This document shows, piece after piece, positions 34,986 through 45,593 of a stretch of 64,000 bases of DNA; the first letter of the stretch is position 1; each line of letters begins with the position of its first letter. The DNA is from CAWBBA01 sp963729795 (lineage in GTDB: Bacteria; Desulfobacterota; Desulfomonilia; Desulfomonilales; Desulfomonilaceae). The notes below the pieces were generated by a model that was given only the letters and a program-made list of their open reading frames with translations, ran no database searches and was not told the origin of the DNA. The translations under genes and the position numbers were made by a program. The DNA is taken from contig CAVSPC010000062.1 in NCBI GenBank assembly GCA_963729795.1, positions 1 to 64,000 of the forward strand. Reading direction: 5' to 3'.

Positions 34986-37279
34986 TAGTGTGTCTTCCCC
35001 ACAAACGGCTCGGAGGCAGGATTTCACGAGTCCGTTATCTATTTGTTTTGCTAATAGCTGTGGTGTTTTGTGCGTCCCTGGCTAGGGGCCAAGAGGCTGC
35101 ACCCAAGAAGCCGAATACAGACGACATTTCCAAACAGTCAACCATTCTCCCCACCAACATCCCCATTCAGGTATCGGCTGAAAGATTGTCATTTAACTAC
35201 GAGAAAAACACTTACACTGCTCTGGGCAATGTCACACTGAGCCAGGGAAACACCCGATTGCGCGCTGACAGCATTGTGTACCAAGGCGATACGGGCGAAC
35301 TCACTGCCAAGGGCAAGGTGATCGTTCGAATGGGAAGCGATGTGATCGAAGCAGAGAAAATCACAATCAACCTGGCGGCTGCGACGGGTGTCCTCTACAA
35401 CGGAAAGCTGCTCCTGACCAAAAACAATATTTATCTTGAAGGTAAAAAGCTTGAGAAAACAGGGAAATCGACGTACGTAGTGAAGGAAGGGAGCTTCACC
35501 ACTTGCAACGGGGCCACTCCTGATTGGAAAATCACAGGCAGGGACCTGGATGTTACTCTCGAGGGCTATGGCACTCTCAAGCACGGTTTCTTTTACATCA
35601 AAAACATTCCGGTTTTTTATCTTCCCTGGTTGATGTACCCTGCCAAGCGCAAGCGTCAGAGTGGGTTTCTCATGCCCACCCTTGCCAACAGCAGCATCAG
35701 AGGTTTTGACATTCGACTCCCCTTGTTCCTCGATATCTCCCCAAGCGTAGACGCAACGATTATCCCCAGGATCTGCACAAAAAGGGCAGCGCAGGCGGCG
35801 CTCGAGTTCCGGTATTTTCCCTATGAAGACTTTGAAGGACGCTTCTACGGCGAGTATACGTACGACTGGAAATATGGGCCGGAAACGAATCCGAAGAGCC
35901 ATCGTTTCTATATCACCTGGCGGCACGATCAGGAATTCGCTCGCGAGATCAAGCTCAAAGCCAACGGAAACTGGGTTTCAGACAGGAACTACTTCGAGTT
36001 CTGGGGAGGCAAGTTCGATAGACGACTGCGAGTACGATATCTGGAGTCAAACTTAATCCTTTACAGGCAGTTGAACAACTTCCTTTTCGAGGGAGAGGCG
36101 AGATATTTTGACAATCTTGACGTCCCTGATAACGCTGTCACGGTCCAGAACCTCCCCACCGTGACCGGCACTGTGTTCAACCAACAGATCCCGTACACGC
36201 CGCTGTATATAAGCTCAAATCTTGTTTACGACTATTTTTACGCCCCGCGCATGAATCAACAGTGGTTGGGGAGTCGCCTACAAATGAACACGCGGCTTAG
36301 CCTGCCGCTTTCACTCGGGCATTATCTGAAACTAGAGCCGTCCATGCGGTATTTCCCCAAGGCGTACGCGGCAGATTACTATGAGCATGATAAAAGCGTA
36401 AACTCGGTCAACGCACTGCGCGCCGATCTATATCAGGTCAATGCCGACGCCTTCACGGATTTGGACAGCGTGTACCTGGGTTCCTTCTTGGGGTTCCAAC
36501 GAGTGAAACATACGATTCGTCCTCGTATTTCCTGGATTTACAGACCTTTTCGCAGCCAGCAGACCTATCCCTATTTTGATGAGACCGACCGGTTGGACCG
36601 TGCGAGTCTGCTTACAGCGGAATTGCGCCAAACTTTGACGGGGCGGGTTGGACCCGGCGAGTATCTAGACTTTATGACCTTGAGCATTTCCCAAGGGTAT
36701 GATTTCGCAAATCCGAGGTCAGTGGAGGATTTCTCGGGAGTCCAGCCATACTGGTATCATTATGGCTGGACTAACACTGATATTGAATTGACAATAAGAC
36801 CTCATTCTCTGATAGATCTCACTGCTCAGGCGTTATACGATCCGATACTGGACCAGGCCCTACGATATAGCGTCAACTTGGGGCTCATGGACCACAGAGG
36901 TGACGAAGTCCGGATATTACATCAGTTTACTGAAGATGAAAGGCCGGAAGACATGAACCGCCAGACGAATGTGAACCTGGTGGTAAAGTTGACCTCAGAC
37001 CTCGATTGCTTCTTTGAGAATCAGTACACGCATCAATTTGATTTTTCATATTACACAAGTTTCGGGTTGAATTACCACCCGCAGTGCTGGAATGTGTTGC
37101 TGCGATATTCCGAGATTCGTGAACAGGACCCAATTACCAAAAAGATAAAAGAGCCGGATCAGACGGTCTTCATGACACTTTCCCTGTACGGACTCGGGCA
37201 GATCTACCGCTTTACGAGGGACTGGAGCGAGATTCTGGGCCACACTCCCGAGTCAACCAGTTCCACTCCCATCAGATGA
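34964..37279 (+). CDS. lptD: LPS-assembly protein LptD
   Basis: Outer-membrane beta-barrel that inserts lipopolysaccharide with LptE. A signal peptide (YLFVLLIAVVFCASLARG) is followed by an OstA/LptA-like domain (about 65-170, VSAERLSFNYEKNTYTALGN and RADSIVYQGDTGELTAKGKV), then the LptD barrel (YPAKRKRQSGFLMPTLANSS). Length 771 aa is normal. The start may be ATG 34964 or GTG 34988 (GGAG upstream). Few Cys residues are visible, so the disulfide pattern of the E. coli protein is not obviously kept. It shows the organism has an LPS outer membrane. Confidence 0.93.
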   Translation: MRNRRRLIVCLPHKRLGGRISRVRYLFVLLIAVVFCASLARGQEAAPKKPNTDDISKQSTILPTNIPIQVSAERLSFNYEKNTYTALGNVTLSQGNTRLRADSIVYQGDTGELTAKGKVIVRMGSDVIEAEKITINLAAATGVLYNGKLLLTKNNIYLEGKKLEKTGKSTYVVKEGSFTTCNGATPDWKITGRDLDVTLEGYGTLKHGFFYIKNIPVFYLPWLMYPAKRKRQSGFLMPTLANSSIRGFDIRLPLFLDISPSVDATIIPRICTKRAAQAALEFRYFPYEDFEGRFYGEYTYDWKYGPETNPKSHRFYITWRHDQEFAREIKLKANGNWVSDRNYFEFWGGKFDRRLRVRYLESNLILYRQLNNFLFEGEARYFDNLDVPDNAVTVQNLPTVTGTVFNQQIPYTPLYISSNLVYDYFYAPRMNQQWLGSRLQMNTRLSLPLSLGHYLKLEPSMRYFPKAYAADYYEHDKSVNSVNALRADLYQVNADAFTDLDSVYLGSFLGFQRVKHTIRPRISWIYRPFRSQQTYPYFDETDRLDRASLLTAELRQTLTGRVGPGEYLDFMTLSISQGYDFANPRSVEDFSGVQPYWYHYGWTNTDIELTIRPHSLIDLTAQALYDPILDQALRYSVNLGLMDHRGDEVRILHQFTEDERPEDMNRQTNVNLVVKLTSDLDCFFENQYTHQFDFSYYTSFGLNYHPQCWNVLLRYSEIREQDPITKKIKEPDQTVFMTLSLYGLGQIYRFTRDWSEILGHTPESTSSTPIR

Positions 37280-37410
37280 GTCGAGATGCTGCCAATCGGC
37301 CATATATGCTTCATCGGCGTCCGAAAGCGATTGCGCACTCACCTTCAATGGGTTAGTATCCGTCGCTGGGTTGATTGCACCCTTGGTAGAAACACGAATT
37401 GAGCATCTTT

Positions 37411-39180
37411 ATGAAATTAGAGAGTAGTATAGCTGCGAGAAAATCTGCGGTGCCGGCGGGAGCGTACAATCCTCCAATGGTACCCGCAGTGCCCCTGAAC
37501 GTTCTGAGCAGTGACACTAACTCCCGACAGCGCCTCGCTTTGACCTGCGCATTCTTTTTTGGGCTTTGGTGGCTGCTGTTTTTCCTGGGTCACTGGGCTG
37601 AGCCTGTGGTTCACCCGTACTTCGATCAAGTCGGGATCAGGGACGCAGGAACGCTTTTCAGCTATTACGCTTCCCGGCCTGAACCGTTGAAGACGCTCAT
37701 TGGCCGGGCCATGCTCCACATTGAGGGCCCAATCCAGTTCCTACTCCTCAACGCGTATTGCTATACTATCGGCAACCTGTTGCCGCTCAACCCATCTACC
37801 CTCCAATTCCCCAACACGGTGCTCGCCTTTCTTGCCACGGTCTTTGCTTATCTTTTGGGTACCAAGCTGGTGTCCCGGCGCCTGGGCTACTGTTGCGCTC
37901 TAGCCTTTGCTTTCAGCCCCTGGTTGGGCGAAACGATGAGACAGCCGTGGGCGTTCAACACCTTATCGTGCTTGCTCCATTTTTCCATCTTTTATTGTTT
38001 CGTGAGCCTTTGCGAGAATACTGAATCCCCATTCTACAGGGTTGCGGCACCGGCACTTCTGGCGGTGTACCTTTTCACCGGTATGGATTGGCCGTCATTC
38101 CTGTTCGCTCTCGTGCTGTTTCTGGCCACCTGCGGCCGGCTGAGGCTCATACTGAGGAACCCATACAACCTGTTGGTCGCGGCATCCGTCATAGTTCAGG
38201 TTGCGTGGCCGATGGCTCTGGCTCTTACCGGCAGAGGGCGCTGGCTGAATGGCACCATGCTTTTGTATCCATTCCTGCGTTACGGCGATCTTGCTACGAA
38301 TCCGGACTTCTGGTCCAGAATCTGGAAAAGCGTGATCACGGGATGGGGACCACAGTTGATATTTGCTATTTCTGGCCTCGGGCTGTACGTGGTTCGCTGG
38401 AGAGGCGAGCTTTTCCCCGACCGTATGCGCCGGGCTTTGTTCGACAGCTTATGTGTCTGGTTTGTGGGCGCCGGCTATGCCCTGTTCCGGTCCAGCTCAT
38501 CGGAAACCTACCTTTATGTGGCTGCGATGCCCACAGCTCTGCTCGCCGGGCTGGTACTGGTTCGGCTGCGGAATCTTTATGTCATGGCGGCAGCAGTCGT
38601 TATGATTGCTTGCCAAGTGTATATTACTTCAGGTCAATTTGTTACAAGCAGAGACGATGGCCGTCGGGTTCTCGCCGCAGCGACGTATCTCATCGAACAG
38701 CGTCCAGACCTGCTATCGGCAGGTAAGACCGCTTTTCTGCCCAGAAATGTCGCTGCTGACGTAGGCCAATATGCTAGAGGAAGGAACAGACGGATCGTCA
38801 TGCCACGGGAGTTTCCCGTAGACCGGCGAAAGTACTCCATCGGATCTGACGAGAAAACGCTCCTGGAATTTGTGGATGCGTACAACGAGCATCGGCGGAT
38901 ACGGGCTGATTGGCTGGTCCTCGATACCGCCTTGTTCGCAAAGGACGTCAGATCAGCCAATTTCTACGCCAGTCTTCGGGATGATCCGAGCATTCGGTGG
39001 ATAGCCCGATTCAAGGACCCTGGCGGCGAACTTTTCATAGGTGTTGTGGATCAAAGAAGAGGTTCACCACTCGGCACTGCTCCCATCATGGACACCAGGC
39101 GGCTATCTGAAAAGTACGAAGCGAAGTACGATAGAATTGGTTTTCTCAAGCACAACGTGCAGTACGTGGATCATTACTGA
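37411..39180 (+). CDS. Polytopic membrane protein, PMT/ArnT-like glycosyltransferase candidate
   Basis: About 590 aa with roughly ten TM helices (LALTCAFFFGLWWLLFFLGH, FPNTVLAFLATVFAYLLG, LLVAASVIVQVAWPMALAL) and a 180-residue hydrophilic C-terminal domain. The first extracytoplasmic loop contains IRDAGTLFSYYASRPEPLKT, in the position of the catalytic Asp loop of GT-C enzymes, but no canonical DE motif is evident. TTG 37399 or ATG 37411 may start it. A second, differently sequenced large membrane protein is at 43361. A glycosyltransferase role is a guess from topology. Confidence 0.6.
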   Translation: MKLESSIAARKSAVPAGAYNPPMVPAVPLNVLSSDTNSRQRLALTCAFFFGLWWLLFFLGHWAEPVVHPYFDQVGIRDAGTLFSYYASRPEPLKTLIGRAMLHIEGPIQFLLLNAYCYTIGNLLPLNPSTLQFPNTVLAFLATVFAYLLGTKLVSRRLGYCCALAFAFSPWLGETMRQPWAFNTLSCLLHFSIFYCFVSLCENTESPFYRVAAPALLAVYLFTGMDWPSFLFALVLFLATCGRLRLILRNPYNLLVAASVIVQVAWPMALALTGRGRWLNGTMLLYPFLRYGDLATNPDFWSRIWKSVITGWGPQLIFAISGLGLYVVRWRGELFPDRMRRALFDSLCVWFVGAGYALFRSSSSETYLYVAAMPTALLAGLVLVRLRNLYVMAAAVVMIACQVYITSGQFVTSRDDGRRVLAAATYLIEQRPDLLSAGKTAFLPRNVAADVGQYARGRNRRIVMPREFPVDRRKYSIGSDEKTLLEFVDAYNEHRRIRADWLVLDTALFAKDVRSANFYASLRDDPSIRWIARFKDPGGELFIGVVDQRRGSPLGTAPIMDTRRLSEKYEAKYDRIGFLKHNVQYVDHY

Positions 39181-39511
39181 CATCGGTTCGGCTCAAATGA
39201 TCGAGAATCGGCACATATATAACCGCTTGCAGGCCGCGCTCGCGGCGGGAGGTCTTTCTGTCGTAAGGCGAAGGACTTTCCAGACCGACACAAACGCCTT
39301 TTTCCTGAAACACCTCACGAGCAGCGTTGATGCCATTCAAACCACAGGGAAAGCCTGCAAACACCGTTGTGACGTACATGACCTCGATGATTTCTCGTGG
39401 CGTTAGGCCGACATTGAGTGCACCACCGATGTGAAACTGCAGTTGAGGTTTTGCGTTTCCAAGGGCTGTCAGTGCTGCGATTGTGGCGATTTGTCTCGAT
39501 TTATGGAGCGA
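39146..39511 (-). pseudogene. 3' fragment of a carboxymuconolactone-decarboxylase-family gene
   Basis: Read continuously, the minus strand encodes KSRQIATIAALTALGNAKPQ, LQFHIGGALNVGLTPREIIE, VMYVTTVFAGFPCGLNGINA and AAREVFQEKG, a clear CMD (alkylhydroperoxidase D-like fold) C-terminal half. Upstream of about 39511 the similarity stops, precisely where the decayed type IIG gene ends (stop at 39514), and no start codon remains. The stop is at 39146, overlapping the end of the membrane protein gene. It looks like a gene truncated by insertion or deletion at the restriction-modification locus. Confidence 0.6.
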
Positions 39512-39513
39512 CT

Positions 39514-42500
39514 TTACGGCTCTCCAAGCGGATACAAGATCATATCCTTCCGACTATGATCTTCCAGCAGCCGTATATCGTTGTCCGACAGTCCGTAGAG
39601 CCTGTAAACCCGAGCATTGATTTCCTGTTCGATGTCGATGAGTTCTCCCGTAAGCCGATCATGGGTTGCTTGCCAGCCCGACATCGCATTTTCCCAATCT
39701 TCTCGTTCTTTCAGCGGTACATCTTTTCCGAGGGCAGTGCCCACTTCTTTCCGGAAGTCGGGAAAATCGATCATCCACCATTTTTCCAATTTCTGGTTCA
39801 GTGGATTCTTGCCGTCGCCCAAATCCGTCTTGATTCGATGACGGACAGACTCATGAAGTCCGTAGCGCTTCTCTGCAATCGAGCTTGCGGCCTTGGCAAG
39901 AGCGGCGAGTCGCTCCTTCTCATCTTCTTCTGGAACAATTATCGGTAGCCTCTCCATAAATTGCCTTATGCACCTATACTGCCAGAGACCGCCGCGTAGC
40001 CGGAGCGGCGTTGAAATCTGTGATATGCAGAACCAGATGAGCCGTGACTGCAGGAGGCTCAAAACCCAAGGTGAGCGTCGTCATAACGTATCCGGTATTA
40101 TTAAGAATACAACCTGTTGTATCCCAGTGAAAATCGAGGTAGTTTTGCAATGTCCGGCCAGAGCAATCTTTGAGCAGTCGAATAGCGTCGTAGTAGCCAC
40201 AGGGTCGCAGTTCCCACCAGAATTGCCCTTGATCGTAACGGAAACGCCCTCTTTCCTCAAGGGAAAAGGTGTTCTGCTACGGAGGAAATGTTTGGTGCAA
40301 GCCATTTCCAGGCGAGTAGATTCCTCATTGGAACCACATTTTGTGAGCGGTCATTCCAGTCGGGAATAAAAAGTAGCCAGTCTGCCCTTTTCCTTGTGGT
40401 ACCAAGGTCGAAGGTCTTCCCCACAAGACGCTTTTTAGTATAGGGACACAATTGGGGTGTTGCTTGACCAGATTGATCGCTGGATCTTCTGATTTACAAT
40501 GAAGGCCTCGTTTAAACCCGTCTTTATGCCGCGATAGATGTGCAACGTCGCTATTTCCTCAGTATACGGCCCGATCCACATAATCCTATCGGAAAGATCA
40601 CTAATGGCCGAAGGCTGGAAGAACCATCCCTGTTTTCGGTAAACTCTCTCATCGCAGTCTACGTCCCTCTTCCTCAAGCGCAGACGCTATAGTAGTTCGG
40701 AATAGAACCTCTCATGAAAAGCGTCCGAAACGTCCGAGGGGCTGTATCCTTGACCAGAATGGAGATAGTCGGATATACCATTTCGGCATCTTCAAATGGC
40801 TGATTCTCTCCGAAATTGACCACCTTTTCGAATCGAGCGACTCTCGGAAGCCACTCGCGGAAGGGTTTGGCGAAAGCGGTCCGCGCAAACGTGCCGGAAG
40901 TGATGTAACCGAGCCTTCCTCCTTTCTTGAGCAAACAAAGACCCTGTTCAAGAAAATAGATATAGACATCTGCTCCACTGGAAAAACACTCATACGTTTT
41001 TTGTAGGTAGGGCTTGTAGACTGAGAGCCGTTCCTGGCGAATATACGGGGGATTTCCGATTACACAGTCAAAGCCGCCTCGCTCAAAGACCTGATGGAAT
41101 TCCGTTCTCCAGTCAAATGAGCGACTTCCAATGTTTCTCGGGAGATCATTGTAAGCGGCGAGTATGTCATCGTTCGTTGAGTAATCCGCCCGGGGCACTA
41201 TGGAATTGCCGCATTTAATGTTGGCGTCGAGATTATTCAGAGGCTTATTCCTTCTAGCCGTTTTCAGCCATAAGGAGAGTTTGGTGATCTCGACCGATTC
41301 GGAGTTCAAGTCCACGCCGAAAAGGTTCTCTTGGAGAATCTGTCTGTCCCAATCGAATATGAACGTTTGCCCATGCTTGAGCTGCGAAATCTGTTCATTG
41401 ACACGGGTGTATTCATCGAAAAGGTAATCGAATGCAGCCACGAGGAACGCCCCGGAACCGCAAGCGGGATCGAGTACTTTTATGTTCCATAAGGCCTCCC
41501 TGTAATCTTCCCACATCCGTATCTCGGCTTCGATTTTCTTCTTCGCTCCGCGAATCTTCTCAAGACAATAATTGTCTTGGATTTCCGAAAACCTATCGAG
41601 GAGCCAAGATCCTATGGTGCTTTCCACTATGAAGCGCGTGATGAAATCAGGTGTGTAGAAGACGCCCTCTTTCTTGCGCCTGGACTTCTTCTTATCAATT
41701 TCTTCGCCACGAATTTCGGCTCGCAGTGCTTCCAAATCGGTTATGGATTGCTCGAAGATGTGGCCAAGAATGTTCACGTTCAGATCTGTCAGGAAATCGT
41801 ATTCCGAAAGCCGCAGAAACTTGTCCAGGAACCGGTCGTTGACATTGAGAGCTCCGAGTTCGGCATCGTGCTCGAACAGCCCGCCATTGTAGCCATTGAT
41901 CTTCTGTTCCAAATCGCCTTTGTCAATTGCGTCAAAAAGACCTACCAACTGCTGCCAACGGGTGGTCTTAACAAATCCGGACCGTGCAGCGTTGAATGCC
42001 TTGCGGATCAAACCGGCAGGCAAGAGGCCTCGACTCTCGCTGAAACAAACAAAAAGAATGCGATCCAACATCTTCTGTGCTTTTTCTAATAGCAAGATCT
42101 CATGATCGATTTTGGGGATTGCAAGCGATGGCGGATTATCTCGCAAAAGTTCATCAAACAGGCCGGAGCGCAGTCCCTTGTAAAATTTGTAAAATTCCTT
42201 GGTTATGTGCTCTTCTTGGGAGTGAGTCTTGTCCGAGAGTTCATCAATGATACTGACCTGGGATTCCGAAATAAGATGATCCTTCTGAAGACAATAGAGA
42301 AATTCTCGCAAGGATTCGGGGTTTTTTAAGTCAGCGATGTTCCACTGATGAAAATACCCCTCACCACGTGCGCTACTGTAGAGCCTCAGAGTGACGAAGT
42401 TCGAGACAATGACCCACTTGCAGTTATCGAATTTGGGTACGTACGAGAAAGCCTGTTCAACAGGTGTGATACCACCATGAGATGCTTGCTTGGCGTCGAG

Positions 42501-42863
42501 ACTTACAGCGGGTGGTTTCAGCTCGACTACGACACGCGTGAGGTCCTTATCCTTACCGTAAAAGCCCAGCCTGGCATCCGGTGTCTTGCCCCCTTTTGTC
42601 TCGCTTGAAGCAGTTTCAGCCTTCAGGCCGTACTTGTCCGGATTGGATGCAAAATGTTCGTATCCCAGGAGCAGCCCGAATATTTCATTCAGGAAAGCAC
42701 CTTGATGAGGTTTTTCTTTTTCGCTCTTGAAACCAGGATCGCCGACTGCTTCCGCCCAATGTTCGGCCACATTGCGTTGCGCAGGGGAAAGTTCGGGCAA
42801 GAAGCTGTCTATCCGCAATTTGAGCAGGTTCCGATTAAACAATGGTTTGGATGTGTCGAACAT
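39514..42863 (-). pseudogene. Decayed type IIG restriction-modification enzyme
   Basis: A single protein of about 1,100 aa is spread over several frames. The first 729 residues (42863-40674) are intact: a PD-(D/E)XK nuclease region (TPDARLGFYGKDKDLTRVVV, then ELK, near 95-120), a helical linker, and an N6-adenine methyltransferase with LDPACGSGAFLV and CVIGNPPYIRQERLSVYKPY. The target-recognition part continues in other frames: RKQGWFFQPSAISDLSDRIM to 40435, then GEDLRPWY and WLLFIPDWN pieces, then YDQGQFWWELRPCGYYDA, and finally SRLIWFCISQISTPLRLRGG through to the stop at 39514. At least four frame changes are needed, so it is inactive unless the sequence is poor. Confidence 0.8.
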
Positions 42864-43360
42864 ATTCGGGTCTCAAGCTGCGGATTGGCGCGCCTCGATC
42901 TGGAACGCGTGGCCTCCAATAGATTTATGTGTAAGCGGTGGGAAATATCGGTCTTTTTAAACGGGAAGTCAAGGAGAAGACCGTTGCCTGGATGCCGTCA
43001 TCGCTTGTACCAATTTGCATTCGAAATCCCCCATTCCCCCCTTTCCAAAGCGGGGTTAGAGGGGATTTTTCGTCGCAACTTGAAAGCAAATTGGTATTAC
43101 GCGCGGGGAAACCAGGCTGGAGGGAAATGTCTTGGCGAGCTTCCTTGAAGTCCTAGAAACCCTCTATAGTCATTCTCAAAAGTTTATCTGGATTGAAGTA
43201 GCACGGCTGGACTAGCCAGCCGTGGCACCCACAGCTCAATCCGCGATTACTTTCGAGAACCACTATAACATCCATTCATTAGGTTACGGGTGCCATCCCG
43301 CGTCTCGCGGGAGACTCTGTCAGATCCGTGCTGTATTTATCGTTCGATGGGGAAGCGGTA
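42864..43360. other. Gap with dispersed palindromes, no gene
   Basis: GAAATCCCCC...GGGGATTT at 43024-43069 is an interrupted inverted repeat (AAATCCCCC family), and GCACGGCTGG-ACT-AGCCAGCCGTGGC at 43201-43226 is a hairpin of the REP type seen elsewhere. No coding region is supported. Confidence 0.55.
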
Positions 43361-45097
43361 TCACTTGCTTGCAAGCGAACCGGCACGAACCCCTCTGCAA
43401 GAACGACAACAGACTCCAAGAAAAGGTACCCCTGCACGCCCGAAGGATCGAATCAGCTTGCGGTTGGATCGTATCTCTGCTACCCCGTTCCAGCGCACCG
43501 CAGCCAACTTTGCCGCGGCATTGATCTTATCGAGGAGTACCAGCCGGTTCCCAACACGTTCGGCGATGAGCAACTTGTCCAGTTCAATGGGTTTCGTCGG
43601 GAGCACTCCTCGGGCAACGATCCCCTTTCCGGAAACGAAAGCCATCCTAGATTCCGAATCGGCGAAGTGCTCTTTGTAAGGGTAAAGGTAATGGGCGTCG
43701 ATGTCCCTGCGGTGGTAAAAAATACGGATAAACTCTCGCAACCCGTTGACTCCGCCGAAAATTATCGCACGATTCGAAACGTACGACTGAAGATCCAGGA
43801 ACAGGAATGAAGTGCCCGGTGCTACATCAGGCACTTGGCTACTCAGGCTCGTCCACAAGCCGCAGTTGATCTTTTCCGCTTCTTGCCATGAACGTCTCAA
43901 GTCCACGTGATACATTGCCATGAAGCCCAGGGCAAACACGGCCGCAAGCTTCGCGACAAACAACACACTCCTGCGGTTCCAGACGGTTGCAGCACAGCCA
44001 AGCAGTATGGCCATCCCGAAACTTGCCGTCGAATAGACGCGGCTCTCTCCGTGAAATCCCACTGAAGCACCATACCCGGCCATGAGATACGGAAGCGTGC
44101 CCAGCAGGATCAGGCCTGCCGCCCAGAGAAGCATGAGAATCGGCTCGTTGCCTGTTGCAGGTCCGGAACCGTTTTGTTCCGATAACCCTGGCCCGTGATC
44201 GGAAAAAAGCAACACTGCGGCAAATGCCAGAATCAGGCACCCGGCTCCGATGGCCCATACGTCCGCCGGAACGGATTGGAATGGCGCTGCCAGATACGGT
44301 ACTAGGTTGACCAGGTATTCCTTTACCAGTCCGAACCTGGGAATGGGGGACCGCAGCGCAATAGCCCCTCCGTGGAACAGAAGGAACCTTGTGGCCAGCA
44401 CGACCGCGAACCCGACTCCCATTCCAGCACCGAGTCGAAGCCGGAAGACCTGCCCGGGAATCCTCCCACGATTACGCTGTCTGCAAGGAAGAACGAACAG
44501 CGGCACAAGAAAGAGCAGCAGATTTGCCGCATCGTACGCGAGCGTTGAGAGGCAGTAAAGTAGAACCGGAAGAATCAAGCCGCGACGCGACGTGCTTTGT
44601 TCGGCCCAAACCTGAAAAGCAAGCACGGAACCCCAGAACAGGAGCGTGCACGTCCAAATATTGTCCATGTGAAACACGTACATGAGCGGACAAATCGTGG
44701 GCAAAAAAAACCAGAACAGCATGCTCGCTGCAACAAAAGCCCGACGCCGCGGGAATGCCCGGGTCAGGCACGCGCCCATGAGCAGAGCAGTCCCTGTAAG
44801 CAAAAACACGGCCACCAGATTGAAGAATATGCGGTTGAAGCCCAGAATGGGGAACGAAGCGAGCCAGGGAAGGCCCTCCAGCGGGCGGCGAAACTCAGCA
44901 GTGTATTTCCAGATGGACCACGGAAAACTGTTCCAGTACGGAACGCTCAAAATCCACCAGTCGTCGGCCTGAAATCCGGTATCGCCGGTGATCGAGACGA
45001 GTGTAACTGCATACACCACCAAACCGAAGAAAACCAACCGATGCATCGGAACGGTTTTCACCAAACGCCATCCTGCAACCACCTTAGCCCCTTTCAA
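43361..45097 (-). CDS. Polytopic membrane protein of unknown function
   Basis: Up to 578 aa with about ten TM helices (LVFFGLVVYAVTLVSITG, IFFNLVAVFLLTGTALLMGA, GMGVGFAVVLATRFLLF, LAAVFALGFMAMYHVDL) and a soluble C-terminal domain (INCGLWTSLSSQVPDVAPGT, FLFLDLQSYVSNRAIIFGGV). The periplasmic loop GDTGFQADDWWILSVPYWNS contains an Asp pair after the first TM, as in GT-C folds. Start is uncertain (TTG 45097, or ATG 18 codons later). Its topology matches the 37411 protein. I recognise no family name. Confidence 0.6.
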   Translation of the reverse strand: MKGAKVVAGWRLVKTVPMHRLVFFGLVVYAVTLVSITGDTGFQADDWWILSVPYWNSFPWSIWKYTAEFRRPLEGLPWLASFPILGFNRIFFNLVAVFLLTGTALLMGACLTRAFPRRRAFVAASMLFWFFLPTICPLMYVFHMDNIWTCTLLFWGSVLAFQVWAEQSTSRRGLILPVLLYCLSTLAYDAANLLLFLVPLFVLPCRQRNRGRIPGQVFRLRLGAGMGVGFAVVLATRFLLFHGGAIALRSPIPRFGLVKEYLVNLVPYLAAPFQSVPADVWAIGAGCLILAFAAVLLFSDHGPGLSEQNGSGPATGNEPILMLLWAAGLILLGTLPYLMAGYGASVGFHGESRVYSTASFGMAILLGCAATVWNRRSVLFVAKLAAVFALGFMAMYHVDLRRSWQEAEKINCGLWTSLSSQVPDVAPGTSFLFLDLQSYVSNRAIIFGGVNGLREFIRIFYHRRDIDAHYLYPYKEHFADSESRMAFVSGKGIVARGVLPTKPIELDKLLIAERVGNRLVLLDKINAAAKLAAVRWNGVAEIRSNRKLIRSFGRAGVPFLGVCCRSCRGVRAGSLASK

Positions 45098-45247
45098 TTC
45101 CGCAATCCTTTACGGTGGACAAGGGAGCACAATTCGCCCCCGCCAGTCAATACCTCCGGGATAGAGAAACCTATCGCACGAAATCTCTCCGAATTTATGC
45201 TTGACCTTAGCGGGGTATAACGTATGGTCATGCTGGAGATGAAGAAT

Positions 45248-45463
45248 ATGGCTCGTATAAAGGTAGCAATTACATTGGACGAGCAGACGCTGGACCGGCT
45301 GGATCGACTCGTTCGGGCCCGCGTCTTCCCGAATCGAAGTCAGGCCATTCAGCAAGCTGTGGAAGAAAAGCTTTCGCGGCTCGAACATACTCGACTAGCC
45401 CGGGAGTGCTCCAAGCTCGACCCTGCGTTTGAGAGGGCGCTAGCCGAAGAAGGCGTTTCTTAA
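45248..45463 (+). CDS. Ribbon-helix-helix antitoxin-like protein, no toxin partner
   Basis: 71 residues from ARIKVAITLDEQTLDRLDRL, a CopG/RHH beta-strand and helix A, then RSQAIQQAVEEKL. The C-terminal part RLARECSKLDPAFERALAEE is typical of MazE-like antitoxins, but the usual acidic or aromatic end after EEG is missing and the reading stops with GVS. The frame is open from ATG 45224. No mazF or other toxin follows; instead a remnant of another small gene does. The usual role would be DNA-binding autoregulator and toxin neutraliser. Confidence 0.7.
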   Translation: MARIKVAITLDEQTLDRLDRLVRARVFPNRSQAIQQAVEEKLSRLEHTRLARECSKLDPAFERALAEEGVS

Positions 45464-45587
45464 CGCCCTCCGAAGGTGGTTCGTCGAGTTCGACGCTGAG
45501 GCTTGGGACCGTCAAATTGAAGAGGACGCGCGAGCCGGGAAGCTTGACGAGCTAGCTTCCAAAGCGCTCAAGGAATTCGCGAGGTGA
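45444..45587 (+). pseudogene. Remnant of a small antitoxin-like gene without a start codon
   Basis: The frame overlapping the end of the RHH gene reads FLNALRRWFVEFDAEAWDRQ, then IEEDARAGKLDELASKALKE and FAR. This sequence type (EFDAEAWD-Q-IE-D-GKLD-LA-AL) occurs in short proteins next to toxin genes in many bacteria, as I remember it. There is a stop at 45441 and no ATG, GTG or TTG in frame, so it is a 5'-truncated remnant or was fused to the upstream RHH gene before a frameshift. Confidence 0.45.
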
Positions 45588-45593
45588 GAAATT

